From: JBFWIW01 sp050253535
GTDB lineage: Bacteria > Bacillota > Clostridia > Oscillospirales > Oscillospiraceae
Reading direction: 5' to 3'
DNA length: 31,369 bases
Assembly: GCA_050253535.1 (NCBI GenBank)
Contig: JBFWIW010000034.1
Span: 1 to 31,369 of the forward strand
Below, piece by piece: positions 1 to 5,683 of the stretch (the stretch's first letter is position 1; every line of letters begins with the position of its first letter). Below the pieces are notes generated by a model that was not told where the DNA came from, did not search any database, and saw nothing but the letters and a program-made list of their open reading frames with translations. Both the position numbers and the translations under genes were made by a program.

Positions 1-380
1 TCTCCTATTCAGATGAGACTCAGATATTTGAAATCGATAAGACCTATGATATAAATGGTCATGACGTAGTGGTGGAAGCCGTTGAGCTTTCTCCTCTGTC
101 TATGAAGTTTACTCTCAGCGGAGACGGACTGAAGCGGCTGATCGACGATTCGGATCTGGACGAGTGCGGCAGTCTGCTGACACCCACATTGACGCTGCAT
201 GACGGGAAGACCCCCGATTTGTACGGATCGTACGCACCCGCGAGTGAAAAACACACGGATTCCACATATACGTTTACTAAAAGCTTTGGAAAAATTCTGG
301 ATGCGGATCAGGTCGCCAGCCTCACGCTGACATTCCCGTGGGAGGAAGCAAACAACACACTAACCGTTACACTACCGTAA
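1..380 (+). CDS. C-terminal fragment of a DUF4179/DUF5643-like protein (5' end outside window)
   Basis: The frame is open from the first bases (in frame from base 3) to the TAA ending at 380, about 125 residues, so this is the end of a longer gene. No start with a ribosome binding site is seen inside the window. The visible sequence looks like an extracellular beta-sandwich: a 'DINGHDVVVEAVELSPLSMKF' type start, a middle stretch of polar strands and an end in 'LTLTFPWEEANNTLTVTLP'. A 'typing' strand, then VELSPLS, then short strands is what I associate with the C-terminal DUF5643 domain of DUF4179 proteins, which are membrane-anchored and often encoded with ECF sigma factors as anti-sigma-like partners. 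The family call rests on motif recognition only. The membrane anchor and any sigma partner would lie upstream, outside the window. Confidence 0.5.
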   Translation, partial: SYSDETQIFEIDKTYDINGHDVVVEAVELSPLSMKFTLSGDGLKRLIDDSDLDECGSLLTPTLTLHDGKTPDLYGSYAPASEKHTDSTYTFTKSFGKILDADQVASLTLTFPWEEANNTLTVTLP

Positions 381-399
381 AAACGCCTGGCAAAATGGT

Positions 400-440
400 T
401 TCCATGGGCAGCGGATTATCTGTGTCCGCTGCCCATGGAA
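400..440 (+). terminator. Hairpin downstream of the partial gene, candidate terminator
   Basis: The arms TTCCATGGGCAGCGGA (400-415) and its exact complement (425-440) form a 16-bp stem with a 9-base loop, 20 bases after the stop codon of the partial gene. There is no T-tract after it, so it may stabilise the 3' end or be a weak terminator. Confidence 0.55.
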
Positions 441-656
441 CCGCAAATACATGTCCGATTGCGATTGGGCAGCCCCCGCCCGACAAAAAAACGCAGGTTT
501 GGCGGGCCGGCAACCGCCGGGCGACCGCTGCTGATTTGCACTTGGTTGCGGTGAAACGGACATCATTTTACGCATTGCTTAAATCGGCAGACTGTCGAAA
601 AGCTGCTTACTTACTTACACTGTCCGAACAGACACGGAAGGCTGATATGACAGTCA

Positions 657-702
657 AAGGCCGCGTGCCCTGATCCCGGCCGGGATCAGGGCACGCGGCC
701 TT
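657..702. repeat. 46-bp perfect palindrome, terminator-like
   Basis: Each base from 657 pairs with its mirror up to 702, a 23-bp uninterrupted stem centred on 679/680 (CCCGGCCGGG core). The ends are AAGG and CCTT. There is no loop and no T-tract. As RNA it would be a very stable hairpin, as DNA a potential cruciform or binding site. It lies directly upstream of a Shine-Dalgarno at 706-712. Confidence 0.8.
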
Positions 703-718
703 ATGAAGGAGGAGATGA

Positions 719-736
719 ATGAAAAAGGAGCCTTAA
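719..736 (+). other. Five-codon start-stop frame (MKKEP) with a well-placed ribosome binding site
   Basis: AAGGAGG at 706-712 lies six bases before ATG at 719. The frame is ATG AAA AAG GAG CCT TAA. An overlapping ATG at 715 opens 37 codons to TAG at 826-828 but is only two bases from the Shine-Dalgarno. This could be a leader peptide, the cut-off start of a lost gene, or chance. The sequence shows the signals but not that they are used. Confidence 0.25.
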
Positions 737-816
737 AATTTTATGCCGGGAGGAGATTGTACAGCGCCTGCGCCATCCGGGCGCGTGCTGTCCAGGATTT
801 CACCGATCCTCAGACG

Positions 817-869
817 AGGCTGAGCTAGCCGCAAGCACCTTTATCACATCACCGGTCTCAGCTCAGCCT
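817..869 (+). terminator. Stem-loop upstream of the spl operon
   Basis: AGGCTGAGCT (817-826) pairs with AGCTCAGCCT (860-869) across a 33-base loop, followed by TTGTATT. It could end transcription coming from upstream or form part of the leader of the gene at 955. The long loop makes it a weak terminator candidate. Confidence 0.4.
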
Positions 870-954
870 TTGTATTATCTCTAAAGAATATGCACAACAT
901 AACAGAGTCAAAAGAGGTAATGTCATAATAACAATTTGCAAAGGAGCAGTAAGC

Positions 955-1383
955 ATGAATGGAAACGCCGAGCTTTTAAACTTTATATACCAGAATTCAC
1001 AGATGGGTGTGGATACGATAAAGCAGCTGACAGAGATAACGGAGGATGTGGCGTTCAGAAAGCGTCTGGAATCTCAGTTTGACGAGTATGTGGAGATCAA
1101 CCGTTCCGCCAAAGCGCTGCTCAACGGCAGCGGATTTGATGAAAAAGGGATCAGCGCGCTGGACAAGGTAAAAACTTATATCATGCTGAATATGCAGACC
1201 TTAACCGACAAAACGCCTTCGCATATTTCGGAGATGCTTATAATCGGGAGCAACATGGGCGTAATAAACGCCGTGAAAAACCTCAAAAAATACAAGGGCG
1301 CCGATCAGAACATCCTGAACCTTATGGACAAATTATTGAAATTCGAAGAAGACAATATCCAGCAGCTGAAGACTTTTCTTTAA
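955..1383 (+). CDS. Small helical protein encoded with spore photoproduct lyase
   Basis: 142 residues, ATG start with AAAGGAG about eight bases upstream. The whole chain looks helical, with hydrophobic heptads and no signal peptide or membrane segment. It resembles a ferritin-like or four-helix bundle fold in pattern (long amphipathic helices at about 5-30, 35-55, 65-85, 90-115 and 120-140), but I see no convincing set of metal-binding Glu and His residues. It ends only about 10 bases before the photoproduct lyase gene, so the two should be co-transcribed. In Bacillus the lyase is paired with the small regulator SplA; this protein is longer and does not look like SplA. A role in the spore or in the DNA repair step is inferred from position only. 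I do not recognise a named family. Confidence 0.8.
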   Translation: MNGNAELLNFIYQNSQMGVDTIKQLTEITEDVAFRKRLESQFDEYVEINRSAKALLNGSGFDEKGISALDKVKTYIMLNMQTLTDKTPSHISEMLIIGSNMGVINAVKNLKKYKGADQNILNLMDKLLKFEEDNIQQLKTFL

Positions 1384-1393
1384 TGCAGAGCAG

Positions 1394-2398
1394 GTGGGTA
1401 TTTTGTATCCGGAAAAGGTTTATTACGAGCCGGCGGCGCTGCAATATGAGCTGGGGCAGCAGCTTAAAGAGAAATTCGGCGGCGTTCCTTGGCATCCGAT
1501 TGAAAACCATAACAATATAGAGGCGCTTCGCAAAAATTCAAACGAGGAATTTGCGAGGATGAAACGGTATCTGATCATCGGCGTGCGTAAGAGCTTAACC
1601 TATACGCCGAACCATAAGATATCCGATTTTCTGGTCCCGTACACCTCGTCCGGCTGCAGCGCCATGTGCCTTTACTGCTATCTGGTCTGCAGCTATAACA
1701 AATGCTCTTATCTGCGGCTGTTTGTCAACCGGGAACAGATGCTGGACAGGCTGATAAAAAAGGCGGAAAACGCCGAAAAAGAGCTTGTCTTTGAAATCGG
1801 CAGCAACAGCGATCTGGTTTTGGAAAACACCATCACGGGAAATCTGGAATGGACGATTGAGGGCTTTGCCAAAAGCAAAAAGGGACTGATCACATTCCCC
1901 ACCAAGTTTGATATGGTCGAGCCGCTGCTGACGCTTGACCACAGGGCGCGGGTTATCATGCGGATGAGCGTAAACCCGCAGGAGATCATTTCGAAAATCG
2001 AGTTTGGGACATCCCCCTTAAAGGCCAGAATCCGCGCGCTGAACCGGATGTGCGAAGCGGGCTACAGCGTGGGGATACTGATCGCGCCCGTCGTGCTCGT
2101 CGATAACTGGAAGGCGCTTTACACGCGGATGATAGAGCAGCTCGCAGGCGAGCTCTCGGATAAAGTGAAAAAAAAGCTCACTATTGAGATCATTTTCATG
2201 ACCTACAGCTATGTGCACCGCGCCATCAACACAGAGGCTTTTCCCGGCGCTGTGGATTTATACGATCAAACGCTTATGACCGGCCGCGGACGGGGAAAAT
2301 ACTGCTACAGGGACACTGTCCGCGCGGAAGGCGAACAGTTTTTAAGGGCGCAGCTCTCCGAAAAGCTGAGCGGCGTTCCGATTTTATACGTGGTTTAA
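1394..2398 (+). CDS. splB: Spore photoproduct lyase-family radical SAM protein
   Basis: 334 residues, about the family's normal length. The radical-SAM cluster motif is CxxxCxxC at Cys88, Cys92 and Cys95, followed by CYL and 'YLRLFVN', as in spore photoproduct lyase (SPL), which uses a 5'-deoxyadenosyl radical to split the thymine dimer of UV-irradiated spores during germination. Other lyase-like stretches are 'FEIGSNSDLVLE', 'GTSPLKARI', 'GYSVGILIAPV' and the ending 'GRGKYCYRD'. The position matching Bacillus Cys141, the H-atom donor, is Ser137 here, while two additional cysteines sit at 99 and 104. The start is uncertain: GTG at 1394 has a weak site, whereas AGGTGGG at 1392-1398 would serve TTG at 1403, giving MLYPEKV. 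It follows the small gene at 955 and probably shares its promoter. Confidence 0.9.
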   Translation: MGILYPEKVYYEPAALQYELGQQLKEKFGGVPWHPIENHNNIEALRKNSNEEFARMKRYLIIGVRKSLTYTPNHKISDFLVPYTSSGCSAMCLYCYLVCSYNKCSYLRLFVNREQMLDRLIKKAENAEKELVFEIGSNSDLVLENTITGNLEWTIEGFAKSKKGLITFPTKFDMVEPLLTLDHRARVIMRMSVNPQEIISKIEFGTSPLKARIRALNRMCEAGYSVGILIAPVVLVDNWKALYTRMIEQLAGELSDKVKKKLTIEIIFMTYSYVHRAINTEAFPGAVDLYDQTLMTGRGRGKYCYRDTVRAEGEQFLRAQLSEKLSGVPILYVV

Positions 2399-2850
2399 CG
2401 CGCCTCGCGCCGTCTGAATAAAAAGCCCTTTTACAGGCATTTTTCCGCATTTTTGTCCGGCGGGCGCTGAATATACCAATATTTAACGGATATGTGATAA
2501 CAGATTTAACAAAAATGCGGTAACCTTTTAATCAGAATAAATAGAGCCTGCTTAATTTTTTTTGATCATCCTTTTTCCTCATTTCTCCTCCATATATTTC
2601 AAAGCTTTAAGAGGCCCAATTTATTCTTTAAATATGAACCAGGGGAGACGGCTCATCAGGCAATGAACCGTCTCCCCTGTCTTTGCGGGTTTAACGCGCG
2701 ATTGAAATGTCATATGATTTTGTCCGGAAGACAACCCTTCCCCTTGCCGCTTTCGGACTCACCCGGGCTTGCCGAAATACCCGCGGGGCGTGTGTTTTTG
2801 GAATATAAAGTTAAGCCGTGACGGTTTGGCGTGGCGGCAAAGCGTTTGTA
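2399..2850. other. AT-rich intergenic region between convergent genes
   Basis: The spl operon (+) and the membrane protein gene (-) converge here. The only clear element is the hairpin at 2641-2678. CCGCATTTTT near 2450 and AAAAATGCGG near 2515 are complementary but about 60 bases apart. I see no supported gene. Confidence 0.6.
2641..2678 (-). terminator. Hairpin between convergent genes, candidate terminator
   Basis: Arms of 15 bp (2641-2655 and 2664-2678, AGGGGAGACGG core) with an 8-base loop. The single mismatch is a G-U pair when read on the minus strand, which suggests it serves the minus-strand gene at 2851-3735. No strong T-tract follows on either side. Confidence 0.55.
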
Positions 2851-3735
2851 TCAGAAAATTCCCGGAATGAGATGCGCGATGCCGAGTCCCGCGGCAAAGG
2901 ACAGCAGATTGGCGCAGAGCGCGTACACGGCGGGCAGCCATTTCCTGACCGGCCTTGCGGCGTACCTGTTCAGCGCAAAGGAATAGACCACCGCCTCAAT
3001 CGCGAAAACAAGCAGCTCAAGCAGGAAAAAATTGATGACGAACATCATCTGACCTTGATTGTAGTTTGTGATATTGAGGAGGACGTTCAGTACCGTCTGG
3101 GTTACAACATTCGTAATAACGATTATAAGTATCTGCTTTTTCGCCCTGAAGCCGAAGAGGAGCGCGACGGCGAGCTCAAGCGCGATTGTAATAATGATCC
3201 TCGCCAGGAGCGAAATTATCTCCCAGGTGTAATCGTAGCTTTTTACCGCGCCGACCGTCCCGCCGGCGTTTACGTTCAGGTTTGCCGCGTCCACGGTGAA
3301 ATAGCTGTCGAAGGCGTACCGCTCATAGATTTCATCGCTCACCGCAAAGCTGTCCGAATCCGGGAAGTACATCAGAATTTTGAACGCCGCGGGCGGATAA
3401 TACGTCCATTTATACGTCGAATCATCGCCCAGCTTCGCAAAATACTGGAGGAAATAAAAACCGTCCGCGTCCTCATAGGAGACGAATTTCTGCCAGATTT
3501 CAAAGTCCTCGTCGCTTTGAGTATACCGCGCAGGGTCCGAGTACACGCCATACGCGGAATACGGCCCGGTGGACTCGGTTTTCGAGAGAAGCGTCACATA
3601 GCAGTTCTCCTGCCCCAGCCCCTCAAATTCAACGACTACGGAGGGCTTCGGCCCGCTGTCGGCCAGCGCCGCCGTGGGCGCTATGGCCATAAGCACAATG
3701 ACGCACAGCAGCGCGGAGAGTTTTTTATTCTTCAT
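2851..3735 (-). CDS. Exported membrane protein with N-terminal extracellular domain, unknown function
   Basis: 294 residues. The ATG at 3735 has AAGGAGGA seven bases upstream. Residues 1-26 form a signal peptide (positive MKNKK, hydrophobic core, ALA-D cleavage region). Residues 27-170 are a polar, aromatic-rich outer domain (many Tyr, Phe and Asp). Residues 175-294 contain about four membrane helices, including a stretch with FxLLELLVFAIEAVVYSFALNRY. The arrangement suggests an extracellular sensing or binding domain on a small membrane bundle. I recognise it as a type seen in clostridia but cannot name a family. It has its own upstream promoter (3914-3943) and a roughly 180-base leader with a 24-bp palindrome, and no close operon partner. 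Confidence 0.8.
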   Translation of the reverse strand: MKNKKLSALLCVIVLMAIAPTAALADSGPKPSVVVEFEGLGQENCYVTLLSKTESTGPYSAYGVYSDPARYTQSDEDFEIWQKFVSYEDADGFYFLQYFAKLGDDSTYKWTYYPPAAFKILMYFPDSDSFAVSDEIYERYAFDSYFTVDAANLNVNAGGTVGAVKSYDYTWEIISLLARIIITIALELAVALLFGFRAKKQILIIVITNVVTQTVLNVLLNITNYNQGQMMFVINFFLLELLVFAIEAVVYSFALNRYAARPVRKWLPAVYALCANLLSFAAGLGIAHLIPGIF

Positions 3736-3767
3736 TTTCGATCCTCCTTATCGGGATAAATATTTAA

Positions 3768-3791
3768 GGGAAGCGGGCGCGCCCGCTTCCC
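3768..3791. repeat. 24-bp perfect palindrome in the leader of the exported membrane protein gene
   Basis: GGGAAGCGGGCG and its exact complement meet at 3779/3780 with no loop. It lies about 33 bases upstream of the start codon at 3735 and downstream of the predicted promoter, so it would be in the 5' untranslated RNA or act as an operator. Confidence 0.6.
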
Positions 3792-3913
3792 CGCCGCATA
3801 GTTGATATATCTGTTATGACGAGGGATATATTGTATTGTTCCAAAATTCCAAAGCGGCATTGGTTATGTAAGACAGCGTAATGTGCCGGGGGACGGCACA
3901 GTATCACGTAATC

Positions 3914-3943
3914 ATTCTATCATCCTTTAGGGGAGTTTGTAAA
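3914..3943 (-). promoter_or_regulatory. Sigma-A-like promoter (copy A) for the exported membrane protein gene
   Basis: On the minus strand TTTACA (3943-3938), an 18-base spacer and TAGAAT (3919-3914). The same arrangement, in the same sequence context, recurs at 5105-5134 in front of the EamA gene, which supports function. Confidence 0.6.
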
Positions 3944-4037
3944 TACAGGTAAAAATGGATAATGATAACTGAAACAGACGGTTCATCCACCAGGATGAAC
4001 CGTCTGTTTTAAATTCCCTGTGTCGGCGTCCTTACGG
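3921..4037 (-). repeat. Duplicated intergenic cassette, copy A (promoter block + terminator block)
   Basis: Block 1 (3921-3967, 47 bp) matches 5112-5158 with a few differences. Block 2 (3967-4037, 71 bp) is identical by eye to 5315-5385 and includes the hairpin plus the last codon and stop of the EamA gene. In this copy the two blocks touch. In copy B, 156 bp separate them. Confidence 0.85.
3972..4009 (-). terminator. 17-bp hairpin terminator after the EamA gene
   Basis: Arms 3972-3988 and 3993-4009 pair perfectly around the loop ACCA. It lies 23 bases beyond the EamA stop codon on the minus strand, with TTT after it there and TTTT after it on the plus strand. It is part of the duplicated cassette. 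Confidence 0.75.
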
Positions 4038-4982
4038 CCGGTTGCTTTTATTGACAGGCATTTGGCGGCCGCCTCCTGTTTGCCCTGCCGTTTGCCTGTC
4101 TTTGGCGGACAGAAATACGGTGGCCAGTATACAGCAAAACCCCAGGATGTCCGCAATATTGAATCTTGTACGCAGCCAGAGCGCCGATATGATTGTCGCC
4201 GTAACCGGTTCCAGGCACGCTATTAATGTCGCCCTCACAGGGCCGAGGTATCTGACGCCCTGCAAAAAAAACGTAAATGCCCCGGCGGTTCCGATTAAAA
4301 CGATTACCGCAATCACGGCTAAAGCTCCGGCGTCCAGAGACGCGGGCATGACCCACGCACGAACGGCGACAAAAAGGACGGCCCCTCCGATCAGCATACC
4401 CAAGCCGGTAATGACCTGATTGCCCCATCTCTTGACAATTCCCTGCGATAACAGCGTATAGGCCACGACGCCCAGAGCGGCTGTAATCCCCCAGAACAGC
4501 CCTCTGGACGATAAAACCATCACGTACGGGTTGCCGTTTGTGGCGATCAGATAAACGCCCGCCAAGGCTAACACGACTGAAAATAATTGTTTCTTTTCGG
4601 GAAGCACACGGCCTTTTACGCTTAAAAAAATAGTCAATATCACGACATTGAGACTTTGAAGGACTGTAGCAGTGCCGGAATTGGCGTATTGAACCGCCGA
4701 CAAAAAAGCGTACTGGCACAAAAGCAGGCCCGCAACGGAAAAAGCAATCAATTGAAGCGTATCTTTTCGGTCTTTCAGTATTCCGGTTATTTCCCGGCTG
4801 TGCCGAGGAACAGCCATACAAATCAGAATAACGCCCGCAAAGACCATGCGCACTGCGGTGAGCCAGGCCGAATCCAAACGGTAATTGGCAAACAGATATT
4901 GTCCGCAAACTCCGGACAACCCCCAGCCGATCCCACCGGCCGCGGTAAAAAGGATTCCCCGCACACTCGTTTCGTTCTTCAT
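4032..4982 (-). CDS. EamA-family (DMT superfamily) transporter
   Basis: 316 residues from ATG 4982. GAGAGGT at about 4990-4996 is correctly spaced for this ATG and overlaps the alternative GTG at 4991, so the ATG is preferred. About ten membrane helices form two EamA repeats (roughly residues 5-145 and 160-295). The first repeat starts GILFTAAGGIGWGLSGV and ends near VVLALAGVYLI; the second contains 'GVRYLGPVRATLIACLEPVTATIISALWL', the typical end-of-repeat EamA motif with the conserved Glu-Pro. These inner-membrane proteins export metabolites or amino acids; the substrate cannot be read from the sequence. The C-terminal tail is basic and Gly/Gln-rich. The gene stands alone between duplicated promoter/terminator cassettes. 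Confidence 0.92.
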   Translation of the reverse strand: MKNETSVRGILFTAAGGIGWGLSGVCGQYLFANYRLDSAWLTAVRMVFAGVILICMAVPRHSREITGILKDRKDTLQLIAFSVAGLLLCQYAFLSAVQYANSGTATVLQSLNVVILTIFLSVKGRVLPEKKQLFSVVLALAGVYLIATNGNPYVMVLSSRGLFWGITAALGVVAYTLLSQGIVKRWGNQVITGLGMLIGGAVLFVAVRAWVMPASLDAGALAVIAVIVLIGTAGAFTFFLQGVRYLGPVRATLIACLEPVTATIISALWLRTRFNIADILGFCCILATVFLSAKDRQTAGQTGGGRQMPVNKSNRP

Positions 4983-5104
4983 CCCGAACACCTCTCGATA
5001 CGTATCGTAACACGGGAACTCCGGTCACTTACGCGATGTATTTCATCTGAACCGATCCTGCGGTCTCTTGCTTCTTCGGCGTGTTCCGGCGAACATCCCA
5101 AGGC

Positions 5105-5134
5105 ATTTTATCATCCCGCAGGTGCGTTTGTAAA
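5105..5134 (-). promoter_or_regulatory. Sigma-A-like promoter (copy B) for the EamA gene
   Basis: On the minus strand TTTACA (5134-5129), 18-base spacer, TAAAAT (5110-5105), about 120 bases upstream of the EamA start. It is the counterpart of 3914-3943. Confidence 0.6.
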
Positions 5135-5158
5135 TACAGGTAAAACCGGATAATGATA
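5112..5158 (-). repeat. Duplicated intergenic cassette, copy B, promoter block
   Basis: 47 bp matching 3921-3967, including the shared stretch TTTGTAAATACAGGTAAAA and ending GGATAATGATA. It carries the -35 element of the EamA promoter. Confidence 0.8.
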
Positions 5159-5314
5159 GCCAGGCAGACATAAGGTTTGACGAAAAGCCCCGCAGAATTT
5201 CCGCCGCGGAAAAAAATGACATACGCGGCGGAAATAACAATTTGTATGACGTCTGCGGCAGAGGGGCCGTCAGCCAAGTTCCTTTGAAGACAAAGCCGTA
5301 CGGCTTAGGCTAAA
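5159..5314. repeat. 156-bp segment splitting cassette copy B; diverged copy of a 16.7-16.9 kb repeat
   Basis: It lies between two blocks that are contiguous in copy A. Three islands match 16768-16883 in the same order: GAAAAGCC(C/T)CGCAGA then TTTCCGC at 5182-5204, TGACAT then GCGGCGGAAA at 5217-5239, and CTGCGGCAGAG at about 5252-5263. It reads as an intergenic repeat family member, not a gene, although open frames run through it. Confidence 0.6.
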
Positions 5315-5385
5315 AACTGAAACAGACGGTTCATCCACCAGGATGAACCGTCTGTTTTAAATTCCCTGTGTCGGCGTCCTTACGG
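5315..5385 (-). repeat. Duplicated intergenic cassette, copy B, terminator block
   Basis: 71 bp identical by eye to 3967-4037. It contains the 17-bp hairpin at 5320-5357 and lies 32 bases after the stop of the small gene at 5417-5608, for which it would be the terminator. Confidence 0.85.
5320..5357 (-). terminator. 17-bp hairpin terminator after the small GPPCPP gene
   Basis: Exact second copy of the hairpin at 3972-4009 (arms AAACAGACGGTTCATCC and complement, 4-base loop), placed downstream of the 5417-5608 gene on the minus strand. Confidence 0.7.
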
Positions 5386-5416
5386 TCTGATAACGTCTGC
5401 GGAAGCGCTCATAAAC

Positions 5417-5608
5417 CTAATAATACGTATAGCGGTTTCCGGGCGGTCTGGGCGGTCCGGGCGGGCACGGCGGTCCGGGCGGGCACGGCGGTCCGGGCGG
5501 ACGCCATGGCCGTCCGGGCGGTCTGTGCGGCCTGGACGGCCTTGGCCGAAACCAGCTGCAGAAAGGCGACCGGGGAAATATGTTGCAGAATGGGTTTCTT
5601 CTTGACAT
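5417..5608 (-). CDS. Small Pro/Gly/Cys-rich protein with GPP[C/R]PP repeats
   Basis: 63 residues from ATG 5608, which has a textbook AAGGAGG (5616-5622) seven bases upstream; the longer frame from 5632 would run across this site. The N-terminal part is MSRRNPFCNIFPRSPFCSWF (two Phe-Cys pairs), then Arg/Pro-rich sequence, then about three copies of a hexapeptide Gly-Pro-Pro-Cys/Arg-Pro-Pro, ending NRYTYY. The DNA shows 18-bp tandem repeats (5453-5470, 5471-5488, partial to 5500). Glycine comes every sixth residue, so it is not a standard collagen triplet. Cys- and Pro-rich mini-proteins of this kind occur in spore coats and exosporia, but here that role is inference. It has its own terminator at 5320-5357. 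No family recognised. Confidence 0.7.
   Translation of the reverse strand: MSRRNPFCNIFPRSPFCSWFRPRPSRPHRPPGRPWRPPGPPCPPGPPCPPGPPRPPGNRYTYY
5453..5500 (-). repeat. 18-bp tandem repeat coding for PPGPPC
   Basis: Unit CGGTCCGGGCGGGCACGG at 5453-5470 and 5471-5488, then twelve bases of a third copy. It lies inside the small gene 5417-5608 and keeps its frame. Confidence 0.85.
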
Positions 5609-5683
5609 TTTTAAGCCTCCTTCTATACACATAATATGCCGGTCGGAAACAGGAGGCTATCGGGGCAGGGCGCTTATTATTTT

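Larger units (their letters stand above)
381..954. other. 574-bp intergenic region with three hairpins and no convincing long gene
   Basis: This stretch separates the partial gene ending at 380 from the small gene at 955. It holds a 16-bp hairpin (400-440), a 46-bp perfect palindrome (657-702) and a 10-bp hairpin with a 33-base loop (817-869). A 111-codon open frame from 338 runs through the first two hairpins and has no ribosome binding site, so it is not accepted. A good Shine-Dalgarno (AAGGAGG, 706-712) precedes a five-codon frame at 719-736 and an overlapping 37-codon frame at 715-828; see the findings. Confidence 0.6.

Noticed and set aside
338..673. 111-codon plus-strand frame
   Set aside because: It runs through two hairpins, overlaps the end of the upstream gene and has no ribosome binding site.
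715..828. 37-codon frame from ATG 715
   Set aside because: The start is only two bases from the Shine-Dalgarno and the product matches nothing recognisable; kept only as part of a finding.
924..930. CATAATA as a sporulation sigma-G -10 box for the spl operon
   Set aside because: No matching -35 element at the required 17-18 bases and only 25 bases from the start codon.
2818..3759. 313-codon plus-strand frame
   Set aside because: Antisense of the exported membrane protein, which has a signal peptide and a good ribosome binding site.
4048..5028. 326-codon minus-strand frame overlapping the EamA gene
   Set aside because: Out-of-frame reading of the same DNA, with Arg/Gly-rich product and no membrane helices.
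3921..5385. IS element or composite transposon bounded by the duplicated cassettes
   Set aside because: There is no transposase, no terminal inverted repeat pair and no target duplication; the blocks are promoter and terminator sequences in direct orientation.
3967..5385. CRISPR array from the repeated hairpin
   Set aside because: Only two copies, more than 1 kb apart with a gene between them.
5409..5630. Ala/Thr-rich frame overlapping the small GPPCPP gene
   Set aside because: Other frame of the same tandem repeats; its start lacks a site while ATG 5608 of the neighbouring frame has a perfect one.
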